A DNA stretch of 64,000 nt from Herminiimonas sp. KBW02 (GTDB taxonomy: Bacteria > Pseudomonadota > Gammaproteobacteria > Burkholderiales > Burkholderiaceae_D). The first letter of the stretch is position 1, and each line of letters starts with the position of its first letter. The notes beneath the pieces were generated by a model. That model was not told the origin of the DNA and searched no databases. It saw only the letters and a list, made by a program, of their open reading frames with translations. The translations under genes and the position numbers were made by a program. This document shows positions 35,851 through 43,882 of the stretch, piece after piece. The DNA lies in assembly GCF_003852535.1 (NCBI RefSeq), contig NZ_QAJP01000003.1:434001-498000 (forward strand), given 5' to 3'.

Positions 35851-35952
35851 GAGCAGCCTCCTTGAAGTGAACGACGCTTAAACCTTAGCACGATTTCTGC
35901 AAGTGTTCTAGCGAAGTTGTGCCGGGTGTGTAGTGATGCTTACAGCTGTTTT

Positions 35953-36507
35953 TTAGTTCAATTTAAAGGACGAAAAGAAAGTATCCACTAATTCACGTTT
36001 TACGGCTTTTTCTGCACCAGTAACGACCAGTTGATATACCCGTTTATCTTTTGCCACGAATCTGGCAAATAACACCCGTACCTGATCGTCGCCGTTGGCA
36101 CCGGCAGCGCCGAGCGCCTGCATTTCCGTCACTGCCAATTGCCCGTTGGCCGTGCCGTGCGGCATCGTCAGCACTTTTTCTTCCTTGACGGTGCCAGCTA
36201 TATTTTTGACCAGCGCTGTTTTCATAGAGTTCAATGAAACTTGCGCCTGGGTGGCGTCCGGCAACTCTGCAGTGCCCACCGCGAAGGTGACGCCTTCCAC
36301 CGTAGACACTGTCATCGTCATCGCAACCTGGCTGCCATTCAAATCGATCTGACGTGTCACCGTGTTCGGCTTGCTGGGCATGGCGACCGCGTACGGTGCG
36401 TCATTGCTGCGGATTTCGCGCCAGTCAAATTTGGGCGAGCATGCTGCCAGTACGAAGACAGTACTGAGCAACACGATGCTGGTAACAGAACGGGTAGCAA
36501 ATTTCAT
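35953..36507 (-). CDS. putative lipoprotein, unknown function
   Basis: 184 residues from ATG 36507; the longer frame would need TTG. A lipoprotein signal MKFATRSVTSIVLLSTVFVLAAC gives a lipidated Cys. The mature protein has alternating strands, WREIRSNDAPYAVAMPSKP and ITGTVK-type segments, and ends KRELVDTFFSSFKLN. It resembles small bacterial lipoproteins described only as hypothetical, with a PASTA- or MOG1-like length. It is separated from the chemoreceptor gene upstream by a strong terminator. Confidence 0.65.
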   Translation of the reverse strand: MKFATRSVTSIVLLSTVFVLAACSPKFDWREIRSNDAPYAVAMPSKPNTVTRQIDLNGSQVAMTMTVSTVEGVTFAVGTAELPDATQAQVSLNSMKTALVKNIAGTVKEEKVLTMPHGTANGQLAVTEMQALGAAGANGDDQVRVLFARFVAKDKRVYQLVVTGAEKAVKRELVDTFFSSFKLN

Positions 36508-36573
36508 GAGCGTAAGCGGCAATAGGCGCGGATGCAGGCAATCGGATGCTTATGGTACACCGCAGATAGCAGC

Positions 36574-36602
36574 AATAAAAAAGGCCAGCACAAGGCTGGC
36601 CT
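36574..36602 (-). terminator. intrinsic terminator of the chemoreceptor gene
   Basis: On the minus strand AGGCCAGC (36595-36602), loop CTTGT, GCTGGCCT (36582-36589), then a run of T (36577-36582). A textbook intrinsic terminator 22 bases past the chemoreceptor stop. Confidence 0.8.
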
Positions 36603-36624
36603 GAGATATCGGGCGTATGCCGGA

Positions 36625-38331
36625 TTAAAACTCTTCCCAGTCATCTGCGCCGGCAGATGCTTTTTCGCGCTTGGGTGCGTGCGCCGGATTAGACAACAAA
36701 GGTTTGGCAGCCTGGTTGCGGATCGCTGGCGTACTGCTGCGCACCAGCGGAATGTCGTCCAGCGTGCTGGCAAAGGCGACCTGATTGCCGTCCAGTTTGA
36801 ACTGGCTGACCACGCGCGCGAGGTTGCTGGCCTGGTCTTGCAAGGATTCGGCGGCTGCCGCGGCTTCTTCAACCAGCGCTGCATTTTGCTGCGTAACCTG
36901 ATCCATTTGTCCGATCGCCTGATTGACCTGGTCGATGCCCGAGCTTTGTTCCTGGCTGGCTGCCATGATTTCGGCCATGATGTCGGTGACGCGTTTGACG
37001 CTATCGACGATTTCATTCATGGTGCTGCCGGCTTCATTGACCAGTTTGCTGCCTGCTTCAACCTTGCCTACCGAGTCACCTATCAGTACTTTGATTTCCT
37101 TGGCGGCAGCGGCTGAACGTTGTGCCAGATTACGCACTTCGGTTGCGACAACTGCAAAGCCGCGACCCTGCTCACCTGCACGTGCTGCTTCGACTGCCGC
37201 ATTTAACGCGAGGATGTTGGTCTGGAAGGCGATGCCGTCGATGACGCTGATGATGTCGACAATTTTGCGTGCCGATTCATTGATGGACTCCATCGTATCG
37301 ACAACTTCGGATACGACCGAGCCACCCTTGATGGCAACATCGGAAGCAGACATAGCCAGACTGTTGGCCTGACGTGCATTGTCGGCATTCTGGCGCACGG
37401 TCGATGTCAGCTGACCCATCGATGCTGCGGTTTCACCGAGTGAGCTGGCCTGTTCTTCGGTGCGTGAGGATAAGTCCAGATTACCGGATGCGATCTGACG
37501 TGATGCGGTGGCGATGGTTTCGGTACCACTGCGTACTTCAGTAACGGTTTTGTTCAGGCTCTGCGTCATGTCTTTCAGCGCTTGCATCAACTGTCCGGTT
37601 TCGTCATTCGAAGCGACTTCTATCTTGGCTGACAAATCACCGGAAGCGACCGTGCGTGCAACCGTGACGGCACGGTTCAACGGACGCGTAATGCTGATTG
37701 CAAGACGCCATGCAAAGAAGACGCCGAGTGCGACTGCGGCGACCAGCAAGCCGATCAGCAAGCTACGACCGGACAGGAAGGCGGCCTGTATGCTGGCGCC
37801 GGCTTCATCGATCATTTTCTTTTCATTTTGCAGAACCGCGTCGATCGACTTGCTATACGCTTCCATCGCGGGCAACATTTTTTCTCTGATCATGCTTTGC
37901 GCTTCTGCGATCTGGCCGTTGGCTTTGGTCTTGAGCACAGTCTGGCGGATGTCGCGGTAAGTGTTGCGCGCAACGCCTACCTGTTCGATCAGGCGCTTGT
38001 CTTCAGGCGTCCTGACCATGCCTTCTATGATTTTTTGCAGTTCGCTGGCTCGTGCGCTGGTCGCTTCCATTTGCTTCTGGAAAAAAGCCTGGTCTTCGGC
38101 GCTGGTCGTTTTCACAGAGGCCAGTGTGCGCGCACCGTTGACGTCGACTGCCGACAGCCATTCCTGTGCCAGGCGTTCTTTCGGCAACATGGTATCGGCC
38201 ATGATTTGGGTCGAAGTGCCGACTTGTTGCAGGCGCAGAATGCCGACGACGGTCATGACGACCATTAAGGTGAGCAGTAGTGCGAAGCCGAGGCTGAGAC
38301 GCGTACTGATTTTCAGGTTTGTGATTTTCAT
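36625..38331 (-). CDS. methyl-accepting chemotaxis protein
   Basis: 568 residues. Transmembrane helix 1 (about 10-30), a periplasmic four-helix ligand-binding domain (35-190, MCP 4HB-like), transmembrane helix 2 (about 190-212), HAMP (213-265), then the cytoplasmic coiled-coil signalling domain with the conserved tip [33 protein letters not shown] in pieces. It ends DDWEEF, matching the xWxxF pentapeptide that tethers CheR/CheB for methylation. ATG 38331 has GGAA 8 bases before it. The ligand is unknown. Upstream lie a possible sigma-28 promoter and a large inverted repeat. Confidence 0.93.
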   Translation of the reverse strand: MKITNLKISTRLSLGFALLLTLMVVMTVVGILRLQQVGTSTQIMADTMLPKERLAQEWLSAVDVNGARTLASVKTTSAEDQAFFQKQMEATSARASELQKIIEGMVRTPEDKRLIEQVGVARNTYRDIRQTVLKTKANGQIAEAQSMIREKMLPAMEAYSKSIDAVLQNEKKMIDEAGASIQAAFLSGRSLLIGLLVAAVALGVFFAWRLAISITRPLNRAVTVARTVASGDLSAKIEVASNDETGQLMQALKDMTQSLNKTVTEVRSGTETIATASRQIASGNLDLSSRTEEQASSLGETAASMGQLTSTVRQNADNARQANSLAMSASDVAIKGGSVVSEVVDTMESINESARKIVDIISVIDGIAFQTNILALNAAVEAARAGEQGRGFAVVATEVRNLAQRSAAAAKEIKVLIGDSVGKVEAGSKLVNEAGSTMNEIVDSVKRVTDIMAEIMAASQEQSSGIDQVNQAIGQMDQVTQQNAALVEEAAAAAESLQDQASNLARVVSQFKLDGNQVAFASTLDDIPLVRSSTPAIRNQAAKPLLSNPAHAPKREKASAGADDWEEF

Positions 38332-38478
38332 GATCTGTTCCAAAGATACGGCAGGGTGGACGAAGCTGCGCGATGTACGTTGAAGCTCTTGGATTGCTGG
38401 CTACTGTCTTGCTGTGAAATATGCAAGAAGTTGGCTGAAGCCCGAAGATGACGTGGCTTTGCAGTAAATCGGACGCTA

Positions 38479-38506
38479 TTATCGGTGGAAATGACCAATA
38501 TTTCCA
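38479..38506 (-). promoter_or_regulatory. possible sigma-28 (FliA) promoter for the chemoreceptor
   Basis: On the minus strand ACCGATAA (complement of 38479-38486) matches the FliA -10 GCCGATAA at 7 of 8 positions. The -35 eleven bases further upstream is GGAAATAT, matching TAAAGTTT only weakly (4 of 8). A flagellar sigma factor would suit a chemoreceptor. The leader would be about 140 bases. Tentative. Confidence 0.4.
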
Positions 38507-38520
38507 TGTGGAAACATTGG
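38495..38520. promoter_or_regulatory. 26-base inverted repeat upstream of the chemoreceptor
   Basis: CCAATATTTCCA (38495-38506) and TGGAAACATTGG (38509-38520) are inverted copies with one mismatch and a TG centre. The left arm overlaps the presumed -35 of the chemoreceptor promoter, as a repressor or activator site would. The binding protein is not known. It lies in a 344-base gap (38332-38675) that holds no other recognisable gene. Confidence 0.5.
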
Positions 38521-38675
38521 TTTTGCCGAATTTCGTCAAATATGTGACATGTCCACGGCATTTTGATTGTGATAATGGCAATTCAAAGACGTGCCGACCT
38601 GCGTAAGGCTTGTAAAATGGCCATCTTTATATGCGTCGGCATGCTGCGGCGCTTGTTAGCAGAAGGCTGGGAAAT

Positions 38676-39461
38676 ATGGGAAAACTGCTTGCTATAGATG
38701 GCCTGAATATAGTGCGCCGCGTCTATGAAGCGAATATGGAAGAGGATGAAGCCATCAAGGCAGATACCGCCCTGCGCCATTCCGTCGCCTCCTTTCGCAA
38801 ACTATTGGTGGCGCACCAGCCTACGCACGTCTTGCCGGCTTTTGATTTTGGTGGCCCTACATGGCGCCATGATCTGTACGCACGCTATCGCGAGAATCGC
38901 GCGCCTATGCCGGAAGCATTGAAAGAGCGCCTGCCTGATTTTTATGCGCAGCTTGCCGAGCTGGGCTTGCATGTCGTGTCTGTGCCTGAGGTGGAGGCGG
39001 ATGACGTGATTGCAACCGGCGTATTGCGCTGGCTGGGTGAAGGCCGTGGAGAAGCGATCATCGTTTCCACCGACAAGGATTTGCATACGCTGATAGAGCA
39101 CGGCGCAGTGATCTGGGATCACTTCAAAGGTGAATGGCATGATAGCAAGTGGGTTGAAGCAAAGTTCGGAGTGCCGCCGGAAATGCTTACGGATCTGCTG
39201 GCTTTGATGGGGGATGTATCGGACGGCATTCCCGGTGTGTCCAAAGTCGGCGTGAAGACTGCTGCCAAGTTACTGCAAAGCTACGGCAATATAGATCGCA
39301 TCATGGCGGGTGCCGGCATCCTTAAAAATACCCTGGGTGAGAAACTGCGCAAGGATAAGGATCAGCTTTATATGTCGCGCCAGCTGGTTGCACTGAAGGA
39401 TGACGTGCGCATGGGCGTGACCTGGAATATGCTGACCTTCGACAACAGCAAACTGGGCTGA
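38676..39461 (+). CDS. xni: stand-alone 5'-3' exonuclease / flap endonuclease (Xni/PolA N-terminal type)
   Basis: 261 residues of the FEN nuclease fold. Metal-binding acidic motifs: AIDGLNIVRRVYEAN at the start, AFDFGGP, VEADDVIATG, VSTDKDLHTLIEHG and LMGDVSDGIPGVSKVGVKTAAKLL (helix-hairpin-helix at its end). There is no polymerase part, so it is a separate nuclease like E. coli Xni, acting on flaps and single-strand branches. The start is ATG 38676 with GGGAAAT before it; the 15 earlier codons are rejected. It leads two small unknown genes on the same strand. Confidence 0.88.
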   Translation: MGKLLAIDGLNIVRRVYEANMEEDEAIKADTALRHSVASFRKLLVAHQPTHVLPAFDFGGPTWRHDLYARYRENRAPMPEALKERLPDFYAQLAELGLHVVSVPEVEADDVIATGVLRWLGEGRGEAIIVSTDKDLHTLIEHGAVIWDHFKGEWHDSKWVEAKFGVPPEMLTDLLALMGDVSDGIPGVSKVGVKTAAKLLQSYGNIDRIMAGAGILKNTLGEKLRKDKDQLYMSRQLVALKDDVRMGVTWNMLTFDNSKLG

Positions 39462-39499
39462 GTCTTCCCGGCGCACTCAGCTACTATTTAAAGAATCTT

Positions 39500-39745
39500 A
39501 TGACTGATAAAGAACAACTCTATTTCATCGAACAACGCAAAACGGGGCCGCAGGAGAAAGACTTGCCGGTCTATGCCAAGCTGATGAAAAGTAAGGAAGG
39601 CGTATTTGAGGGAGTCTCTTTCATACGCAGCAAAGACAAGGCTTCGACCATGAGCCTGGCCGAAGCACAACAGGCTGTGGCGTGGGCCAAGGCAAAAAAG
39701 CCGCTGGCCAAAATGTATGAAACCAAAATCATCCCGGTCGAATAA
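39500..39745 (+). CDS. small hypothetical protein
   Basis: 81 residues, MTDKEQLYFIEQRKTGPQEKDL then a basic helical C-terminus with AAQ-type spacing (SLAEAQQAVAWAKAKKPLAK). No family recognised. A weak AAAGAAT precedes the ATG. It follows xni by 38 bases and precedes another small gene by 38 bases, so it may share the xni transcript. Soluble, no signal peptide. Confidence 0.6.
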   Translation: MTDKEQLYFIEQRKTGPQEKDLPVYAKLMKSKEGVFEGVSFIRSKDKASTMSLAEAQQAVAWAKAKKPLAKMYETKIIPVE

Positions 39746-39783
39746 ATCTGCAGACCTGTTGAATACTTGAAGAGGAAATCGCT

Positions 39784-40071
39784 ATGCGTCACATCCTTTT
39801 ATTTGCTGCATTCATTTTTCTCAATGCCTCTGCCCACGCATCATCTCCTGATGCATGGGATGCCTTGTACAAAAGCACCGCACATGCATGCCTGCAAAAG
39901 AGCGGCTTAAAAAATTCCAAAGTAATCGAAGGTCCGGTTTTGTTTGCCGGCGACATCCTGTACAAGATTCGCGGTAAATGGTCGCAAGCGCATATGCAGG
40001 GCAAGACCGGCAAAGTCTATTGTCTGCATCCATATCCGAATGGCGAGCCTGAGATCGTTGACGCGCGTTGA
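39784..40071 (+). CDS. small exported hypothetical protein
   Basis: 95 residues with an N-terminal signal peptide (MRHILLFAAFIFLNASAHA, cut after HA) and a short mature domain with two Cys (ACLQKSGL and VYCLHPYP) that could form a disulfide. GAGGAAATC precedes the ATG at 6-10 bases. No family recognised. The periplasmic location suggests a role different from that of the neighbouring nuclease. Possibly in the same transcript. Confidence 0.65.
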   Translation: MRHILLFAAFIFLNASAHASSPDAWDALYKSTAHACLQKSGLKNSKVIEGPVLFAGDILYKIRGKWSQAHMQGKTGKVYCLHPYPNGEPEIVDAR

Positions 40072-40103
40072 TGTGTTGCTATAACTGGTCACACAGGCGC
40101 TCG

Positions 40104-40142
40104 ATTGCCGATCGATAAAAGGGAAGAATATCGACCGGCAAT
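40104..40142. other. imperfect hairpin between the small exported gene and comM
   Basis: ATTGCCG (40104-40110) can pair with CGGCAAT (40136-40142), extended by TCGAT/ATCGA across a 13-base purine-rich loop. It lies between convergent genes in a 166-base gap. There is no T run, so a terminator is uncertain. Confidence 0.35.
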
Positions 40143-40237
40143 GTCATCACGTGTAACTACCGCTTTCAATTCGGCAGTGATAGCTTAGCAAGCATCATGC
40201 CAGTGACATGTCAGTATTGCGGGCCAGAATTAAATAC

Positions 40238-41761
40238 TTATTGCTCACGCAAAGCCCTGCGATATTGAATCGCTTCTGCCACATGCGGCTTGCTGATGAT
40301 CACGGCGTCACTCAGGTCGGCGATGGTGCGCGCTACTTTCAATACGCGATGATAAGCACGTGCTGACCAGTTGAGGCGGCTCATGGCGGTACGCAGCAAT
40401 TGTTCGCCGCTGTTATCCGGCTTGCAGTGCCATTCGATTTCACTACCCGCCAAGGCATGATTGGATTTGCCCTGACGCGCAAGTTGCGTCGCTGCGGCAT
40501 GTGCAACGCGCACTGCTATATCTGCAGATGATTCGCCGTCTGCCTGCCTGAGCAAGTCCTCATGTGGCAGTGCGCCAACCTGGATTTGCATATCGATACG
40601 GTCCAGCAGAGGGCCGGAAATTTTTCCTTGATAACGCGCGATCAGATCCGGTGTACAACGACATTTGTTGGAGGTGTGACCCAGATAGCCGCATGGGCAG
40701 GGATTCATCGCCGCGATCAATTGAAACTGTGCAGGGAAGTCCGCTTGTCGTGCTGCCCTTGAAATCGTGATGTGACCGGATTCCAGCGGCTCGCGTAAAA
40801 CTTCCAGCACGGAGCGCTGGAATTCAGGCAGCTCATCAAGAAAGAGTACGCCGTGATGCGCGAGGGAAATCTCTCCGGGACGGGGTGTGCCACCACCACC
40901 GACCAGTGCCACACCGGATGCGGTGTGATGCGGGGCACGAAATGGCCGCAGCTTCCAGCGTGCACTGCTGAAGCCGCTGGTCAACGATTGCACGGCAGCG
41001 GATTCCAGTGCTTCTTCGTCCGTCATGGGCGGCAGGATGCCGGCAAAGCGTTTGGCCAGCATCGACTTGCCGGTTCCCGGCGGTCCGACCATCAGCAAAC
41101 TATGGCCTCCCGCGGCAGCCACTTCCAATGCGCGTTTGGCCTGAACTTGTCCTTTGACGTCGGCCAGATCCGGATAGTCGGGCGATACTGTTGCCGGTGT
41201 GGCCACATGACGAAGCAGGCGTGTATCCGGATCATGCGCTGCAAAATGTGCGCATACTTGCAGCAGGGAATCAGCGGGCAAGATGGTCACATCTGCGACC
41301 AGTGCCGCCTCATCAGCATTCATGCGCGGCAGGATAAATGCACGTTGTTGGCCACCCCGATCACCACGACGGTGCATCGCGTAAGTCATGGCAAGGGCGC
41401 CGCGTATCGGACGCAGTTCGCCGGACAGCGATAGCTCGCCAGCAAACTCGTATTGACTCAGTGTGTCGGCCGGCATTTGCTGGGAGGCGGCGAGGATGCC
41501 GAGGGCGATGGGCAGATCGAAGCGCCCGGACTCTTTCGGTAAATCGGCGGGAGCGAGGTTGACAGTGATGCGCCGTGCCGGGAACTCAAAGCCTGCGTTT
41601 TGCAGGGCGGCGCGGACGCGATCCTTGGATTCCTTGACCTCGGTTTCCGGCAAGCCGACGATGGTGAAAGAAGGGAGGCCGTTTGCCAGATGTACTTCGA
41701 CCGTGACTTCCGGTGCCTGCATGCCGCTCAATCCGCGGCTGGTCAAAACCGCTAAGCTCAT
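40238..41761 (-). CDS. comM: ComM / YifB family Mg-chelatase-like AAA+ ATPase
   Basis: 507 residues. An N-terminal Lon-protease-like fold (about 1-165, PSFTIVGLPETEVKESKDRVRAAL) precedes the AAA+ module (about 190-400) with Walker A GPPGTGKSMLAKRF, Walker B GVLFLDELPEF and the sensor region. The C-terminal Mg-chelatase domain has four Cys in CPCGYLG and KCRC. ComM is a hexameric helicase that extends branch migration during natural transformation. AAGGAG lies 6-7 bases before ATG 41761. It fits with dprA elsewhere in the window. Confidence 0.95.
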   Translation of the reverse strand: MSLAVLTSRGLSGMQAPEVTVEVHLANGLPSFTIVGLPETEVKESKDRVRAALQNAGFEFPARRITVNLAPADLPKESGRFDLPIALGILAASQQMPADTLSQYEFAGELSLSGELRPIRGALAMTYAMHRRGDRGGQQRAFILPRMNADEAALVADVTILPADSLLQVCAHFAAHDPDTRLLRHVATPATVSPDYPDLADVKGQVQAKRALEVAAAGGHSLLMVGPPGTGKSMLAKRFAGILPPMTDEEALESAAVQSLTSGFSSARWKLRPFRAPHHTASGVALVGGGGTPRPGEISLAHHGVLFLDELPEFQRSVLEVLREPLESGHITISRAARQADFPAQFQLIAAMNPCPCGYLGHTSNKCRCTPDLIARYQGKISGPLLDRIDMQIQVGALPHEDLLRQADGESSADIAVRVAHAAATQLARQGKSNHALAGSEIEWHCKPDNSGEQLLRTAMSRLNWSARAYHRVLKVARTIADLSDAVIISKPHVAEAIQYRRALREQ

Positions 41762-41788
41762 GCCTCTCCTTGCGTTGACTATATATAG

Positions 41789-42166
41789 CTAAAGATGGTG
41801 CTCCGCGCGCTGCTTGCAGTGCCTGGCGTGCTCGAGATGTGCGATGGTCGCCTTGACGATGGCAAACATCAAGGCTTGATCTTTGCTCGGATGATCCGAG
41901 ATGTGGACCACGGTGCTGCCTATATGGATGGCTTTGCCATGAGGATCGGAGGGGGTTTGCTGGTAAGTGATTGCTAACTCATAAGCTGCAATCAATGGGC
42001 CGCAGGCTTGCCAGTCGCGCGTCCATTTCGGGAGTTGTCTGCCGTTGTCCCAGAGCGAACCAGCATTCTCATAGAACTCTTCGACATTGTGGCAGCCCAG
42101 TAGCTGGGCCAGTTGGCGCTCCTTGGAGACGCAACTACGGAAGTACTCTTCGTCGCTCATACGCAT
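41789..42166 (-). CDS. small hypothetical protein, possible insertion between comM and ubiK
   Basis: 125 residues from ATG 42166, which has AAGGAG 7 bases upstream; the longer frame adds 21 poor codons. The sequence MRMSDEEYFRSCVSKERQLAQLLGCHNVEEFYENAG then WTRDWQACGPLIAAYELAITYQQ does not match a family I know, though some phage-borne small proteins (DUF2591 type) share the last motif. The gene lies between comM and ubiK, which are usually neighbours. An AT-rich TATATATAG element lies beside each end (41780-41788 and 42273-42281). Confidence 0.6.
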   Translation of the reverse strand: MRMSDEEYFRSCVSKERQLAQLLGCHNVEEFYENAGSLWDNGRQLPKWTRDWQACGPLIAAYELAITYQQTPSDPHGKAIHIGSTVVHISDHPSKDQALMFAIVKATIAHLEHARHCKQRAEHHL

Positions 42167-42294
42167 GGCTTGCTCCTTATTTTTGATTGGATGCCGATGC
42201 CGACTGTGTATCGCTACTGCCTGGCGCAAACGATCAGCACTGGCGCGTTGCCGGCCTGAATCGTGTGCGACATATATATAGTGCTTTTACTGCC

Positions 42295-42534
42295 TTACTT
42301 TTTCAGCTGCGCTTCCAGTATTGCTACCTGTGCTTCCAGTGCTTCGAGTTTGGCGCGGGTGTTAGCCAGTACCTGTGCCTGCACGTCGAATTCTTCACGT
42401 GTGACCAGATCCAGTTTGGAGAAGCCCTGGCTCATCATTGCTTTTACGTTTTTTTCGATGTCCTTGGCGGGTGAGTTTTCCAGCACCTGGTTGATCTTGT
42501 CTTGCATCTCGTTAAAGAAATTAGGCTTTTCCAT
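42295..42534 (-). CDS. ubiK: ubiquinone biosynthesis accessory factor UbiK (BMFP)
   Basis: 79 residues, MEKPNFFNEMQDKINQVLE, then an amphipathic region and a coiled coil at the C-terminus (LEALEAQVAILEAQLKK). This is the BMFP/YqiC family; UbiK helps the Ubi enzyme complex work with lipid. AGAGGA lies 5 bases before ATG 42534. It is divergent from torF-glnK-amtB, and the NtrC palindrome lies just outside its start. Confidence 0.9.
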   Translation of the reverse strand: MEKPNFFNEMQDKINQVLENSPAKDIEKNVKAMMSQGFSKLDLVTREEFDVQAQVLANTRAKLEALEAQVAILEAQLKK

Positions 42535-42560
42535 GTGATCCTCTGAATTAAAAATATTTG

Positions 42561-42575
42561 GCACCATAATGGTGC
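42561..42575. promoter_or_regulatory. NtrC-type binding site
   Basis: GCACC-ATAAT-GGTGC is a perfect inverted repeat with the same half-sites and 5-base spacer as the enterobacterial NtrC consensus. Its centre is about 148 bases before the predicted transcription start of torF, a typical enhancer distance. It is not close to ubiK's own likely promoter. Confidence 0.75.
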
Positions 42576-42689
42576 GATCCGTCTGTCCGTGTGCTATAAA
42601 AGTGCATATTTCAAGGTTTTGCTACGAGAAATATGTCTGTCGGCAACTGTAAACGATAAAAATGATAGTACAACCAGCATAAAAAAGGC

Positions 42690-42705
42690 TGGCATGAGTC
42701 CTGCT
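42690..42705 (+). promoter_or_regulatory. sigma-54 (-24/-12) promoter of torF-glnK-amtB
   Basis: TGGCATG-AGTC-CTGCT has the invariant GG (42691-42692) and GC (42703-42704) separated by 10 bases, the fixed -24/-12 geometry. The predicted start is near 42716, 51 bases before the torF ATG. Combined with the NtrC palindrome upstream, this points to nitrogen-starvation control. Confidence 0.75.
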
Positions 42706-42766
42706 AAATATGTATCGAAGACAACCAATGTTTGGTTTCTACTTTCAAAACTTTAAAGGGAACATC

Positions 42767-43507
42767 ATGAAAAAACTGATTATCGCGGTTGCTGTAATGG
42801 GTGCATTCGCCGGTAGCCTGGCGCACGCAGAAGACGTTATTCCAGAACATTCGTTTACGGGCAACCTTTCTGTAGTCAGCGACTATCGTTTCCGTGGTGT
42901 TTCACAAACATTTAAACAACCAGCTGTACAAGGCGGTTTCGACTACGCACACTCCAGCGGTTTCTACGTTGGTAACTGGAACTCGAGCGTAAGCGGCAAT
43001 TCGTTTACCAACGGTTCGATCGAAATGGATCTGTACGGTGGTTACAAATTCAATATTACACCTGACGTCGCAGCGGATGTCGGTGTTCTGTACTACTACT
43101 ACCCAGGTGCAGACAATTTCGCGACCGGTAAAAAGTACAACACGACTGAAGTATACGGCTCGATCGGTTACAAATGGTTCACCGCGAAATACAGCCACAC
43201 CGTATCGGATTTCTTTGCAACACCTGATTCCAAAGGTTCGGGCTACCTCGAGTTGAACGCAAACTTCGAAGTCATGGATAAAACTACTTTGGGCTTCCAC
43301 GTCGGTCATCAAAAAGTGCGTCACAACAGCGCATCTGATTACACCGATTACAAAGTTTCGCTGGCTCGTGACTTCGGTTTCGCAACAATTGGCCTGGCTA
43401 TCATCGGTACCGATATCAGTGGCGACGCTCCAGTAACAGGCAGCAACGGCAAGATCAAGAAAACCGCTGGTACCACAGGCGTGCTGTCGATCTCCAAAGC
43501 ATTTTAA
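42767..43507 (+). CDS. torF: TorF family putative outer-membrane porin
   Basis: 246 residues. A signal peptide, MKKLIIAVAVMGAFAGSLAHA, precedes a beta-barrel-like mature chain with alternating aromatics (SVVSDYRFRGVSQTF, DVGVLYYYYPG, FGFATIGLAIIG) and a C-terminal strand ending in Phe, which is the barrel-assembly signal. The SDYRFRGVSQ stretch is the hallmark of this family. It is first in the operon, directly ahead of glnK and amtB, so it may be the outer-membrane pore for ammonium or another small nitrogen source. That role is inferred. GGGAAC precedes ATG 42767. Confidence 0.85.
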   Translation: MKKLIIAVAVMGAFAGSLAHAEDVIPEHSFTGNLSVVSDYRFRGVSQTFKQPAVQGGFDYAHSSGFYVGNWNSSVSGNSFTNGSIEMDLYGGYKFNITPDVAADVGVLYYYYPGADNFATGKKYNTTEVYGSIGYKWFTAKYSHTVSDFFATPDSKGSGYLELNANFEVMDKTTLGFHVGHQKVRHNSASDYTDYKVSLARDFGFATIGLAIIGTDISGDAPVTGSNGKIKKTAGTTGVLSISKAF

Positions 43508-43524
43508 TTTTAAAAATAACGTAA

Positions 43525-43872
<348 letters not shown>

Positions 43873-43882
43873 GGGGAATGAG

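Noticed and set aside
42566-42705. A second NtrC site between the palindrome and the promoter
   Set aside because: No other GCACC-N5-GGTGC-type half-sites were found. Only direct GTGC repeats occur, which do not fit.
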